A DNA stretch of 40,765 nucleotides from Saprospiraceae bacterium UBA7687 (GTDB lineage: Bacteria; Bacteroidota; Bacteroidia; Chitinophagales; Saprospiraceae): positions 16,412 to 57,176 of the forward strand of contig DLGT01000033.1 of the NCBI GenBank assembly GCA_002482845.1, given 5' to 3'. Both the position numbers and the translations under genes were made by a program. Shown piece after piece: positions 25,901-35,167 of the stretch (positions are counted from its first letter, which is position 1; each line of letters opens with the position of its first letter). The notes below the pieces were generated by a model, which was not told where the DNA came from, searched no databases, and saw only the letters and a list, made by a program, of their open reading frames with translations.

Positions 25901-28034
25901 CAATCTCGGCAGTCACCATAAAACAGGGATAACTTTTGTTCAAATCGCCTTCACCAATAAATGAAATGTGCATATTCGGATCTTTGATGGCACCACTAGT
26001 CTTGATTTGTTGACGATCAATGTTGGCTTTTAAAACCACATTTTTGTAATTGTAATTATTGTATACAGCGCTATTTACCATTCCGTCTAAGTCAATTTTA
26101 GCCGTTTTTGGATCGTATCCTTTTCCATTTAAACTAAACTGAGCTGAAAGATTGCCTATGGTTGCTTCTTTTCTAAGTATTTTCCCAAGTTGTAATGAAG
26201 AAAGTGAAATTTCAGCATCGTAAATAGCATTTGTAGGTGATTTCAAATCATTGATATTGCCCACCAATGTTGCATTTCCCATAGAAGTACGAATATCTAC
26301 ATCCGCTTTCATGTCACTCATTCCACCTTTTACATTTCCTGACAAAGAAATTGCACTAGGTAATGTGATGTCCTTTGGAAGGTTATTGGGTGGTATAAAA
26401 GTTTTGATATCGGTTAATGAGGTAGATGCATGGTTGATTTGTAAATCAGCCATAATCCTACTTGTATCCAAAACATTGGTAATCATACCAGAGATATCCA
26501 ATCTTGTATTTTCAAATCCTTCAAAAAGGAGTTTTTTGATGTTTAATGCTGCCAAACTACCATCGATATCAGCGTCAAATTTAAAAATAGCTTTTTTATT
26601 TTTAAAAGCTGGTAATGATGATAAGTTAGGGACAAATGTCAATATATCTGCAACTTGGATCTGACTATTGTCCAATTTCATATTTATCTGAATAATAGAA
26701 AAATCCTTCATTGCTGCTGCCAATGACGGATAAGCTACCTTTAAATTTCGTTTTATTTCTGTCCCGGGCGTCTTAATCACCAATCCATCTAGTGTAGCTC
26801 CACTATCAGTGTAAAGCAATCTAGTCTGGAACTGATTTAAGACAAAACCACTTTTTTCTATGGCATTCGTTTTTTGGACATTAATAGAAATAGTATCACG
26901 GTGAAACATAAAACCATTCGCTTCAAAATTTAATTTGGATAGCACTAGATGTCCAAAATCCATACCTTGAGACAATGGCTTTTTTGTATTATCATCAAAT
27001 ACTAGCTTGTTTTCAGTCAACTTTATCTGATCAACAACTACTTTCCACGGTAGATATTCATGTACAATATCTACACCTTTTGCATCTGTTAGTTGCACTA
27101 TGTCTGAATCTGACTTGCTATTCAGTGCTACAGTAGCATTTAATACTTCAACATTAATTTTTTCTATTTGAATCAAACTGTTTTTAAGATTTATATCCCT
27201 TGGATAGATGTCAGCATTTTTTATGGTGAATCTAGTATCTAGTCCCGATATCTCATTATTATAAGATAAATCAATATTTTTAAGTGATGTATGGTCATTT
27301 GATAATCGAAGGAATTTTTCTGTAGCGTTTTTAGATTCGTCATCTTTGATGATGAGTTCAAGTGGTTTTGTTTGGCTTATTTTCCCCTTTAGTCCATCAA
27401 TATTTATGGTGGGAATATCAAATACTAAATTAGTTGGGTCGAATATAGACATTTGAATATTCCCATTACTCAGAAATATGTCCACGTCGTTACCTGTCAC
27501 CACATCTTGATAAACAAACTTGGTATTTTTTATAATCAGGTTATCGAGAGAAAAAGCCATGGGAGTAGTATCTTTTTCAACAATTTTGGCATCTTTGGAA
27601 GCAAAAGCATCGATGATAAACTGAAAATTAAACAAAGTATCTATGGCATTTCTTTTTACTTTAGCTGTGACGCCTTGTAATTGTATTTCGTTCATATTGA
27701 GCTCATTATAAAGCAAACAATACATATCCACATCAACTTTTATGATATCTCCATAAATCAACGTGTCTTTTGTCAAGTCTTGTACGTAAATACCTTCAAG
27801 AACAATAGTCTTTGGAAAATCTACCGAAAGACCTTGTAGTTCTACTTTGGTATTTAGCTTCTTATTTAGAAAAGCTACGATTTCTGTCCGAGCTATATTC
27901 TGTACATATTCAGTTTGGATAGCCAATAAAATCAACAATAGTAAAGCTAATAAAACAGCCAAAAACCATCCTACAACTCGGAATATTTTGCGATAATTAA
28001 AGTGATTACTTACAATCTTTTCATTTGAGGGCAT
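22908..28034 (-). CDS. tamB: TamB, translocation and assembly module inner-membrane protein
   Basis: 1708-aa AsmA-like protein. A single membrane helix at about residues 18-40 is followed by the AsmA-type start FLNKKLNTKVELQGLSVDFP, then over 1200 residues of repeating beta strands expected to form a long hydrophobic groove across the periplasm. The C-terminal 400 or so residues match the DUF490/TamB domain (DGTLRINEDTELTMVLPKEQ, GSYELDEGAYEMSFNLIKRK, GSKITWAGEPTDGNMDVTAI). The tail after about residue 1660 is charged and low in complexity. It works with TamL, encoded 3 bases downstream, to bridge inner and outer membranes; TamB-like proteins are now thought to move phospholipids. Length is on the long side, as usual in Bacteroidota. 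Confidence 0.94.
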   Translation of the reverse strand: MPSNEKIVSNHFNYRKIFRVVGWFLAVLLALLLLILLAIQTEYVQNIARTEIVAFLNKKLNTKVELQGLSVDFPKTIVLEGIYVQDLTKDTLIYGDIIKVDVDMYCLLYNELNMNEIQLQGVTAKVKRNAIDTLFNFQFIIDAFASKDAKIVEKDTTPMAFSLDNLIIKNTKFVYQDVVTGNDVDIFLSNGNIQMSIFDPTNLVFDIPTINIDGLKGKISQTKPLELIIKDDESKNATEKFLRLSNDHTSLKNIDLSYNNEISGLDTRFTIKNADIYPRDINLKNSLIQIEKINVEVLNATVALNSKSDSDIVQLTDAKGVDIVHEYLPWKVVVDQIKLTENKLVFDDNTKKPLSQGMDFGHLVLSKLNFEANGFMFHRDTISINVQKTNAIEKSGFVLNQFQTRLLYTDSGATLDGLVIKTPGTEIKRNLKVAYPSLAAAMKDFSIIQINMKLDNSQIQVADILTFVPNLSSLPAFKNKKAIFKFDADIDGSLAALNIKKLLFEGFENTRLDISGMITNVLDTSRIMADLQINHASTSLTDIKTFIPPNNLPKDITLPSAISLSGNVKGGMSDMKADVDIRTSMGNATLVGNINDLKSPTNAIYDAEISLSSLQLGKILRKEATIGNLSAQFSLNGKGYDPKTAKIDLDGMVNSAVYNNYNYKNVVLKANIDRQQIKTSGAIKDPNMHISFIGEGDLNKSYPCFMVTAEIDSIKTLPLHLTKDAIIYRGHIDADFPVLSLDSLQGNVSVSNSLIVVKDRRISLDSIILEAKYQDNAQSIIARSDFAQAIIKGQYKLTQLGDIFLNAIEPYYAIERDSAIVHLDDYDFELSGSVSDHPTIRAFLPDLTRLSPIIMSGAFAPSGWNVSATAPSIIYGTSRVSSLVFAAEEKDKELKVNLTAAEIKNGENLNLINTRFNTEVDIENIKYALRIGDKTDIDRYIVQGNIGREPNNTYNLLINPDSLLLNYDKWDISKDNSVRFGGNILEAENFDLSKDDQHLIISNVVQNGKSPLKVAFANFRLGTLTGFLQKDSLIADGTINGDILIKDIATLPNINADLGIANLTVNRDTIGDLTVAVDNNIQNTFDANVTLKGRDNEAILSGKYFLKPNDKSEMDINIDIQKLQMKTVEGLSFGAIRNGKGYIKGKVSLQGKPIAPDIDGSIGFNDASMIIAMLNNEFNIDNEQIIAIDNVGLKFNRFTVRDAAENRLTVNGSVLTTNYVNFKFDLNVRARNFQGLNSSQINNKLYYGKLFFDTNLRISGTEIAPVVDGTLRINEDTELTMVLPKEQQGILDREGIVVFVDKDAPVNDSLFLQNIDSLNTSSILGMDVSVNIEVDKKATLTMVIDEANGDFIKLKGEALLNGGIDKSGKITLTGSYELDEGAYEMSFNLIKRKFVIQKGSKITWAGEPTDGNMDVTAIYIANTSAADLVQDQVAAAKTDLRYRQRLPFEVQLNMDGPLLRPLLTFEIKLPKESSVRVDSEISGQVEMRLNQLNAEPSELSKQVYALLILNRFVADNPFASASGGLSAESMARQSVSKILSQQLNNLAANLVKGVELDFDVVSSEDYTSGNLENRTDLNVGVSKRLFDERLNVSVGTNIALEGGQQGNEATSAGNSTSPNINIEYMLSKDGRYLIRAYRRNEYEGVVEGFVVETGVGFVMSVEYNKFKEIFQRKKERRSNRNAERRNRERTANESTDSLNNATSGDNKR

Positions 28035-28166
28035 AAAACTATTTGCCTAAAAGTGGATTAATCTAGGTTACTACAGACGCGATTTGAATATATGCCTATA
28101 TAAAGAGTAAATTATAACGCTAATAAAGAATAAATTGTTTTATTTGTTAGGCAACGATCAGATTAG

Positions 28167-28688
28167 TTATGTAGTCTTTTTATGCAATTCTTTGATGATT
28201 TTTCTGCCGCGACTCACAATACCTGCAGATCCAAATTCCAACTGATCTTCGATCGCAAGTATCAACTCTTCTTTTAGTTCAGGTATATCTTTGCAAATAT
28301 TGGCACAAACGGTCATACTAAATGCTCTGCTCGCAATAGGAATCTTGGGATCAACGATGTAATTAAAACAAATTTCGAAAATTTCACCTTGATAAACTTC
28401 AGGAATTTTCATGTATTGCCAAGTTCGAACTGTGTTCCTTATGATGGCATCATGTTTTGGATGGGCTAAGTTTTTAATCATTTCAGGAAGGTAAGGAATA
28501 ATAAGTTCAGGATATTTTTCACCTAAATCTCCCACAGGCCAAGCGGCTCTCTGGCAAATCCTAAGATTAGCATCGAAAAAACAAGCCATTAGTTCATCAA
28601 TAAGTGCAGGGTTTTTAGCAATCGCATCAAGAATTTGATTGGTGATCGTACGAGAATGCCCAGTTTGAAGAATGGTATGAATTGACAT
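28167..28688 (-). CDS. HEAT-repeat-like conserved protein of unknown function
   Basis: 173-aa cytoplasmic, all-helical protein. Repeating helix pairs such as LMACFFDANLRICQRAAWPV, YPELIIPYLPEMIKNLAHP and AIIRNTVRTWQYM resemble HEAT repeats. It ends with a basic KIIKELHKKTT. No catalytic motif is visible; a scaffold or binding role is likely. It stands alone between tamB and the S9 peptidase on the same strand, with gaps of 132 and 68 bases and a -7-like box at 28701-28708. Confidence 0.75.
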   Translation of the reverse strand: MSIHTILQTGHSRTITNQILDAIAKNPALIDELMACFFDANLRICQRAAWPVGDLGEKYPELIIPYLPEMIKNLAHPKHDAIIRNTVRTWQYMKIPEVYQGEIFEICFNYIVDPKIPIASRAFSMTVCANICKDIPELKEELILAIEDQLEFGSAGIVSRGRKIIKELHKKTT

Positions 28689-28700
28689 GATTTATACAAG

Positions 28701-28708
28701 CAAAATTA
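28701..28708 (-). promoter_or_regulatory. Candidate -7 box (TAATTTTG) for the HEAT-like gene
   Basis: Minus-strand TAATTTTG, 12 bases before the start codon at 28688; it would give a very short leader. No -33 match. Confidence 0.3.
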
Positions 28709-28756
28709 TATAAAAAAAGATAACCATTTTAAATGTTGAGGTTAAATTCAAATTTA

Positions 28757-31552
28757 TTAATACTTATCCAAAATCCCCTTTTCCATTGGACTGTTTCCTT
28801 CTTTCATCCATAATGGCATCGGTCCGTCCAATAAGTAATGATTAAAAAACTGTTCTAACCTGATATTGAAATCAAGTCGATTCTGCCATTTAACAGGCCA
28901 ATGTGGCTCCCCATTGTAGTTAAGCAGCCAAGTCGGCTTTCCAAGACGTCGCAATGCCATAAAATATTCTATCCCTTGTTCCCATGGTACAGCGCCATCT
29001 TCGTCGTTATGCATGATTAGGACAGGCGTTGTGACTTTATCCATATTATAGATAGGAGAATTTTTATGGTAAATGGAAGCATCTTCCCAAAGTGATTTAC
29101 CCAGTCTAGATTGACCGCGTTCATATTGAAAAATCCGACTCATACCCGATCCCCATCTCACACCGCCATAAGCACTCACCATATTGACGACAGGAGCACC
29201 AGATTCTGCACATTTATACCTTCCAGTCTTGATAAGCAAATAAGCAATTTGATATCCGCCCCAACTATGACCTTGCAGCGCCATTTTTGTGCTATCAATG
29301 TAACCTTGTTTTAACAAAGCATCTACGCCAGAATTTACCGCATTATAGCAATCTTCACCTGGTTGACTAGTGGTGTAAGATATGTCTGGATTAAAAATAA
29401 CGTACCCTTGGTTAGTGTAATAACTATAATTTATAGTAGATCGATGTGCTTCTGGTGATCTATGCTTATGAAAGTCATCAGAACTTCGTTCATAAAAATT
29501 TACAATGAGTGGATATTGTTTGTTTTTGTCAAACGATGGTGGAAAAAATAACATACCATGAACTTCCTTGCCATTATAATCATTCCACTTATACAATTGA
29601 TTACTTCCCCAAGCATAGTTTTGTTGTTGTGGGTTGGCATCAGATATTTTAATTACTTTATGGAATGTTGTGTCTGTGAGTAATAAATCAGGAAAAATCT
29701 GGAAGTTTTGTTTCGTAAAGATAAGATTGGGTGATTTTTTAGCCTTCGTCAAGTTCATATTTAGTGCGAAATCACCTGAAAGTAAGCTCGTCATTTTTCC
29801 AGTACGCATATCTAGGCTCATATAAGACTCTCCTTTATCAATACCGTCAAAAACATGGAGCATTAGAGGAGTATTTGTGTCAATATATTCAATTTCAGGG
29901 TCCAAAGAGATATATCTGTGTGTTACTTTTTGATTTCTGCCATCTGTAATAGCAATATTTGATAATGGATCTACTGGAGAAATTTTCCAAATGTCATATT
30001 TATCATAAATCAAGATGGCAGAATCATCCTTCAGCCATCCAGCTACGCCTACCCCATCTGGTAATTGTGGCGTATCATTTTCCTCATCATAAAATGCGGT
30101 CAAGGTTTTGTCACCCAAAAAACCTGTCTTTTGGTTTGCGATATCATAATACTTCCACAAGGAGTCTGGTTTATTGTACCAATATACATACTTTTCAGTT
30201 GCTGAAAAACTTGGGTAATCAGATTGGCCTTCTGCAATTAATGTAGATTTGCCTTGTAGCATATCATATAAATAAATATCTTTTTTTGCTTCTCCAAGCC
30301 ACGTAATTGACTTTTGATAAGGTTTGGTCTTTGTCAACAAAGCGTATTTCCCATCACCTTTCAGTGATAGCTTACTTCTTTCAATTTCTTGATCTTCTAC
30401 TTGTCTTGTTACTTTAGTTCCTATATCATAAACAGCTAAATATGAACGTTTTTTGTCATCATCTAATGTTGTCTCAAGTTGAGTATAGAGCAAAGGATTA
30501 TCGTGATGCCAAATCTCTACATTCACTATTTCATCTTCAAGTCGCATAGTATCCTTAACTAATACCGGAGGTGTCATTCCAAAATAAAGACGTTTTCCAG
30601 ATTCTGAAAAATACGGTTTTTTATCACTACTTACTGTCCAGTCAGGAGCTGAAAAAGAAGTTGTTTCCTTTATTATCTCGACAGCATTTGAATCAGATTT
30701 TTTAAACAAATACAAAGAAAATGGCTTTTTAGTTAATGTAGACTTTTCTAATAGACCTAGGAAAGCTAGTTTTTCACCTTTTTTGTCCCAAGAGAATTGT
30801 GCTACTTCGTTAAAAGATTTGCCAATAATCTGTGTCTGTCTAGTCTGTACATCAAAAATACCCACTTCATAAGTTGCAATACTATCTCCCGTACATTGAC
30901 TATAACTTAATAAGCCATTGGAATTCGCCCATAAATAATCTTTTACATTCAAAATCGTATCTTCCACACCTGATGCTAATGCTCTAATGATTAGTGTTTT
31001 ATCTTTACAAATAGGTGTCTTTGTTTTTTCTGTTTTTGTCGTATCTTTTACTTCCTTTTTAGGTTCAAGGTGATAAGCAAGGCTTCCGCTAAATTCAGAT
31101 GGCATTGTAAATGATGCAACCCTTTTTATGATGTTTCGCTTTCCAGATCTCACATCGACTATTGACAAACTATCCACAGGAAGCTTATCTTTTGGTGTCT
31201 TTTTTCTTTTCAACATCCTTAGACTATCTGTATTCATACCATGTGTAAAAACAACAAAATCACCAGAAATGTCTACATCTGCTTGATTCAGCCTATCAAA
31301 AGTTTTGACCGTATCTTTAAGTTTATCGTAAATGCATAATGTTTTGTCTCCCAGTTCCTTTTCAAGTGCATATATGACAGTTTCTGCCTTTTCTGAAAGT
31401 TTTACTTTCGTTATTTTTCGCCATTCATTGTAGACTGCGGGCGTCATTTTTGCTTGGTTTTGTGCTTGTAAAACACATAGATTAATTAATAGTAAAGTAA
31501 AAATAAAAGCAAATTTATTAAACAATAAAGCGTGCATATTCTTTTTTATCAT
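28757..31552 (-). CDS. S9 prolyl-oligopeptidase-family secreted serine peptidase
   Basis: 931-aa exported peptidase. The signal peptide covers about residues 1-30 (ends CVLQAQ). Residues about 40-660 form a beta-propeller-like region (TolB/DPP IV type), and the last 250 residues an alpha/beta hydrolase domain. The triad is Ser763 in GHSWGGYQ, Asp852 in HNDEDGAVPW and His884 in GEPHWP. It should cleave peptides in the periplasm, by family likeness to acylaminoacyl or dipeptidyl peptidases; exact specificity is not readable. The gene is divergent from mgsA, with 109 bases between starts. Confidence 0.92.
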   Translation of the reverse strand: MIKKNMHALLFNKFAFIFTLLLINLCVLQAQNQAKMTPAVYNEWRKITKVKLSEKAETVIYALEKELGDKTLCIYDKLKDTVKTFDRLNQADVDISGDFVVFTHGMNTDSLRMLKRKKTPKDKLPVDSLSIVDVRSGKRNIIKRVASFTMPSEFSGSLAYHLEPKKEVKDTTKTEKTKTPICKDKTLIIRALASGVEDTILNVKDYLWANSNGLLSYSQCTGDSIATYEVGIFDVQTRQTQIIGKSFNEVAQFSWDKKGEKLAFLGLLEKSTLTKKPFSLYLFKKSDSNAVEIIKETTSFSAPDWTVSSDKKPYFSESGKRLYFGMTPPVLVKDTMRLEDEIVNVEIWHHDNPLLYTQLETTLDDDKKRSYLAVYDIGTKVTRQVEDQEIERSKLSLKGDGKYALLTKTKPYQKSITWLGEAKKDIYLYDMLQGKSTLIAEGQSDYPSFSATEKYVYWYNKPDSLWKYYDIANQKTGFLGDKTLTAFYDEENDTPQLPDGVGVAGWLKDDSAILIYDKYDIWKISPVDPLSNIAITDGRNQKVTHRYISLDPEIEYIDTNTPLMLHVFDGIDKGESYMSLDMRTGKMTSLLSGDFALNMNLTKAKKSPNLIFTKQNFQIFPDLLLTDTTFHKVIKISDANPQQQNYAWGSNQLYKWNDYNGKEVHGMLFFPPSFDKNKQYPLIVNFYERSSDDFHKHRSPEAHRSTINYSYYTNQGYVIFNPDISYTTSQPGEDCYNAVNSGVDALLKQGYIDSTKMALQGHSWGGYQIAYLLIKTGRYKCAESGAPVVNMVSAYGGVRWGSGMSRIFQYERGQSRLGKSLWEDASIYHKNSPIYNMDKVTTPVLIMHNDEDGAVPWEQGIEYFMALRRLGKPTWLLNYNGEPHWPVKWQNRLDFNIRLEQFFNHYLLDGPMPLWMKEGNSPMEKGILDKY

Positions 31553-31661
31553 AATATTGCGTTGTTTTGTATAAAGTGATATTGACCATCTTCCGTTAAA
31601 TATTAGTTGGTGTCAATGATTTCAAAACGTAAAAATATAAAAATAACCGAAATAAAGGAAT

Positions 31662-32072
31662 ATGATTAATATAGGATTGATAGCACACGATGGAAAAAAG
31701 CCCGAAATGGTCTCATTTGTTGTTTCCAACAAAGCTTTTTTGTCTAAAACCAAAATATTTGCCACAGGTACTACAGGCGGCCACATTGCAAAAGAAGGCT
31801 TTGACGTCGAGTGTCTCCTTTCAGGTCCTAAAGGTGGAGATGCACAGATAGCTGCATTGCTTGCTACAGGCTTAATTGACGTAGTAATATTCTTTAGAGA
31901 TCCTTTAGACAAACACCCACACGAGCCTGATGTACAGATGCTTATGAGACTTTGTGATGTTCATAACATTCCACTTGCCACCAATCCAAAAACAGCATAC
32001 TATATACTAAAAGGTATTGAAGTCGAGATGACGAGAGAAGCAAAAATCAGAAAGGCAGGAGGGCACCTTTAA
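31662..32072 (+). CDS. mgsA: Methylglyoxal synthase
   Basis: 136-aa enzyme converting dihydroxyacetone phosphate to methylglyoxal and phosphate, a bypass of lower glycolysis. Active-site blocks are intact: AHDGKK (His9, Asp10), ATGTTGG (34-40), GPKGGDAQI (catalytic Asp60), FFRDPL (Asp80) and HPHEPDV (His87, Asp90). Against the E. coli enzyme as I remember it, these four acidic or His positions are offset by a constant 11. The start has AAAGGA upstream as ribosome binding site. uvrC follows after 23 bases, so the two probably share a transcript. Confidence 0.95.
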   Translation: MINIGLIAHDGKKPEMVSFVVSNKAFLSKTKIFATGTTGGHIAKEGFDVECLLSGPKGGDAQIAALLATGLIDVVIFFRDPLDKHPHEPDVQMLMRLCDVHNIPLATNPKTAYYILKGIEVEMTREAKIRKAGGHL

Positions 32073-32095
32073 ACAACATTGTCTAATTTAGCAGT

Positions 32096-33895
32096 ATGAA
32101 GACCGAAGAATTCAGAGCAATATCTGATACGATACCACATGAACCTGGTGTGTATCGGTTTCTTGACCACGATGGTACTATTTTATATGTAGGTAAGGCA
32201 AAAAGTCTTAAAAATAGGCTAAATTCTTATTTTGGTGACAAAAAGCATTCGCAATTCAAGACGGTATTGCTTACAAGAAATGCTGCAAGGATAGAATTTA
32301 CAGTAGTAGAAACCGAACACGACGCGTTGTTACTTGAAAATTCACTCATTAAAAAATTTCAACCTAGATATAATGTAAGTCTAAAAGATGGCAAGTCATA
32401 CACCTATATTTGCATCAAAAACGAACGATTTCCAAGGGTATTTTTTACACGAAGGGTAATCCGAGATGGCTCTCAATATTTTGGACCTTATACATCAAAG
32501 TATAGGGTTAATATTCTGTTGGAAATCATCAAAAAACTGTTTACACTCCGTACTTGCACGCTAAATTTATCCGAAGAAAATGTCAATAAAGGAAAATTTA
32601 AAGTTTGCCTAGAGTACCATATTAAAAATTGTCAAGGTCCTTGTGAAGCTTTAGAGTCTGAAGAATCATACAATTATAAGATTGAACAAGTCAAAAACAT
32701 CTTAAAGGGAAATCTTGGTGGTGTAAAAAAATACATCACTGATCAAATGAAATCACATGCTGAAAACTTAGAATTTGAAAAAGCACAAGTTTTAAAGGAT
32801 AAGCTGTTTGCATTTGAAGACTATCAGTCTACTTCTACGGTCGTGAGCACAACAATAAAAGATATTGATGTATTTGCTATTAAAAAGGAAGATCAAATGG
32901 CATATGTCAACTATCTTAAAATCATAAATGGAGCTTTGGTCAATACAGACATCAGTGAAATGGTCATGAATCTCGATGATGAGATCGAAGATTTATTATC
33001 TTTTGTAGTCCCTACCATCCGCGAAAAATTCAATAGTATAGCTCCAGAAGTCATTGTACCTGTGGAGATTATAGTGCCTGATGTAAAAGTGATGGTAACT
33101 GTTCCTCAACGTGGTGATAAAAAGAAACTCTTAGAACTAGCTGAAAAGAATATCAATTATTACATCTTGCAAAAACGTCGTGATGATGTGAGCCATCAGA
33201 AAAAAATATCTTCGTCTGAGCGCATTCTTACCACGCTCAAAAAAGACTTGCAGATGGATGTAATGCCTTTGCATATCGAATGTTTTGATAATTCCAATAT
33301 ACAGGGAAGCAATCCTGTGTCAAGTTGTGTAGTATTCAAAAATGCTAAGCCAAGCAATAAAGATTATCGACATTTCAAGATAAAAACAGTAGTTGGTCCT
33401 GATGATTTTGCATCCATGGAAGAAGTTGTGTTTCGAAGGTACAAACGAATGCTCGACGAAAATAGTAGTTTACCGCAATTAATAATTATAGATGGAGGCA
33501 AAGGCCAATTAAGTTCTGCTGTGAAAAGCTTGGAGTCTTTGGGTATTCTTGATAAGGTAACGGTGATCGGCATTGCTAAAAAATTGGAAGAGATATTTTT
33601 TCCAGGGGACTCTCTCCCACTCTATATTAATAAAAAGTCAGAATCGCTTAAACTCATCCAACAAGCTAGAAATGAAGCACATAGGTTTGCTGTTTCTTTT
33701 CATAGAGACTTGCGATCTAAAAATTTCCTGGGAACTCAGCTTACAAATATACCAGGTATTGGAAAGGTAACAGCGGAGAAACTGCTCAAAAACTTCGGTT
33801 CTATCACAAGACTAAAGGAAACACCCACTGAAGAAATTGAAAAAGTCATAGGGAAGGTAAACACAAAAAAAGTGTTGGAGTATCTAGAAGAATAA
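32096..33895 (+). CDS. uvrC: UvrC, excinuclease ABC subunit C
   Basis: 599-aa nuclease that makes both cuts around bulky DNA lesions with UvrA and UvrB. The N-terminal GIY-YIG domain shows GVYRFLDHDGTILYVGKA (18-35, Tyr20 and Tyr31) and LLLENSLIKKFQPRYNV. A UVR motif (UvrB contact) is near residues 207-240, the C-terminal RNase H-like nuclease is at about 370-520 (IECFDNSNIQGSNPVSSCVV, LIIIDGGKGQLS), and a helix-hairpin-helix pair ends the protein (IPGIGKVTAEKLLKNFGSI). Length is standard. It is probably co-transcribed with mgsA. Confidence 0.96.
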   Translation: MKTEEFRAISDTIPHEPGVYRFLDHDGTILYVGKAKSLKNRLNSYFGDKKHSQFKTVLLTRNAARIEFTVVETEHDALLLENSLIKKFQPRYNVSLKDGKSYTYICIKNERFPRVFFTRRVIRDGSQYFGPYTSKYRVNILLEIIKKLFTLRTCTLNLSEENVNKGKFKVCLEYHIKNCQGPCEALESEESYNYKIEQVKNILKGNLGGVKKYITDQMKSHAENLEFEKAQVLKDKLFAFEDYQSTSTVVSTTIKDIDVFAIKKEDQMAYVNYLKIINGALVNTDISEMVMNLDDEIEDLLSFVVPTIREKFNSIAPEVIVPVEIIVPDVKVMVTVPQRGDKKKLLELAEKNINYYILQKRRDDVSHQKKISSSERILTTLKKDLQMDVMPLHIECFDNSNIQGSNPVSSCVVFKNAKPSNKDYRHFKIKTVVGPDDFASMEEVVFRRYKRMLDENSSLPQLIIIDGGKGQLSSAVKSLESLGILDKVTVIGIAKKLEEIFFPGDSLPLYINKKSESLKLIQQARNEAHRFAVSFHRDLRSKNFLGTQLTNIPGIGKVTAEKLLKNFGSITRLKETPTEEIEKVIGKVNTKKVLEYLEE

Positions 33896-34152
33896 TACTA
33901 ACGCTCGTCGGTCAAAGTTGACAGACATTCAGGTATTGTTTGAAATACGTATGTCAAAGTCTCTTATCTTTTAATCCATTCCGAAAATAAAAATCTGATG
34001 ATAATCAACCGTTTTTCACCCTTATCCCTAAAAGGAAACATTTGATTATCAATTTAGTAGGAAATATTTATTTCTCATCTTTAACATCAAATACTTTTCG
34101 GAGACTACACCATCTTTTAATTTATCGGTCTGCTCACTTTATAGTCTAATTC

Positions 34153-34971
34153 CTACCCAAGGGCAACATCAAGCATCATCATCACCACAAAACCACCTAT
34201 AAATCCGAGCGTAGCAATGTCAGTATGTTTGTCTTGTTGGGTCTCAGGTATCACTTCTTCTACCACCACAAAAATCATAGCTCCTGCAGCGAAGGCCAAA
34301 GCATATGGCAATATTGGTGTAAAAAAATTAACTGCCAAAGCACCAACTACACCAGCAACAGGCTCTACCAAAGCAGAAGATTGTCCATAAAGAAAACTCT
34401 TTCGAGAACTCATACCCATTCTTTTTAAAGGCATGGCAACTGCAATACCTTCAGGAAAATTTTGGATACCAATACCAATAGCAAGCACAACAGCTCCAGC
34501 AATAGAAGCTTCAGGAATACCCGCTGCTACACCACCAAATAACACACCTACCGCTAATCCTTCAGGAATATTATGTAATGTAATAGCCAATACTAGTAAA
34601 GTAGTGCGCTGCCAAGGCGTTTTTTTACCTTCTGACTCTTTGAAATTAATATGTAGATGTGGAAGTACTTTATCCAACCCAAATATAAAAAAAGCACCCA
34701 AAACGAAGCCAATAGACACAGGAATCACCTTTTGGAAGCCATCTCCACCTGTCATTTCAATAGCTGGTGCTAACAAACTCCAAAAACTAGCTGCCACCAT
34801 GACGCCTCCTGTAAAACCCAACATACCATCTAAAACTGCTCTATTCATAGTTTTGAATAGAAAAACGGTAGATGCACCAAGCGCTGTGAGTGCCCATGTA
34901 AATACAGTGGCATAAAAAGCAGCTAAAATCGGGGAAATACTTTCAAAATATTGAATAATCTGCTCAAACAT
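34153..34971 (-). CDS. ZIP family metal transporter (GufA/ZupT-like)
   Basis: 272-aa inner-membrane protein with about eight helices. The metal path motifs are in the fourth and fifth helices: TLHNIPEGLAVGVLFGG and QNFPEGIAVAMPLKRMGMS; both have the His/Asn and PEG residues of ZIP binuclear sites. A charged loop lies between (FKESEGKKTPWQRTT). The substrate is a divalent cation such as Zn, Fe or Mn; sequence alone does not choose. The control region has a complete promoter (35131-35162) and a palindrome of DtxR/MntR type just upstream of it, which points to manganese or iron rather than only zinc. This last step is inference. Confidence 0.9.
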   Translation of the reverse strand: MFEQIIQYFESISPILAAFYATVFTWALTALGASTVFLFKTMNRAVLDGMLGFTGGVMVAASFWSLLAPAIEMTGGDGFQKVIPVSIGFVLGAFFIFGLDKVLPHLHINFKESEGKKTPWQRTTLLVLAITLHNIPEGLAVGVLFGGVAAGIPEASIAGAVVLAIGIGIQNFPEGIAVAMPLKRMGMSSRKSFLYGQSSALVEPVAGVVGALAVNFFTPILPYALAFAAGAMIFVVVEEVIPETQQDKHTDIATLGFIGGFVVMMMLDVALG

Positions 34972-35130
34972 AGCATTGATTTTTTAAAGTTAAAATAGGC
35001 AATTAAATTTATTGTAAATGAATGTTCACTTTGTATAAATACCCATTTATCAACGTATTAATACTGTAATAATAAATAAACAATGTAACTGAAACACACA
35101 AACAATTTAAATTTCCTACTAAAATAACCA

Positions 35131-35162
35131 CAAAATTAAAAGATAGTTTTAATATATACAAA
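35131..35162 (-). promoter_or_regulatory. Promoter of the ZIP transporter gene (-33 TTTG, -7 TAATTTTG)
   Basis: On the minus strand, TTTG (35159-35162) and TAATTTTG (35131-35138) are separated by 20 bases, close to the Bacteroidota consensus TTTG-N19-TAnnTTTG. The leader would be about 150 bases. It is one of the two best promoter matches in the window. Confidence 0.65.
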
Positions 35163-35167
35163 TAATA

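Noticed and set aside
26251..26664. A 137-residue plus-strand frame opposite tamB
   Set aside because: The long beta-repeat gene on the other strand is clear; such antisense frames arise from its codon use.
31622..31912. A 96-residue minus-strand frame opposite mgsA
   Set aside because: It is the antisense of a gene with all methylglyoxal synthase active-site residues.
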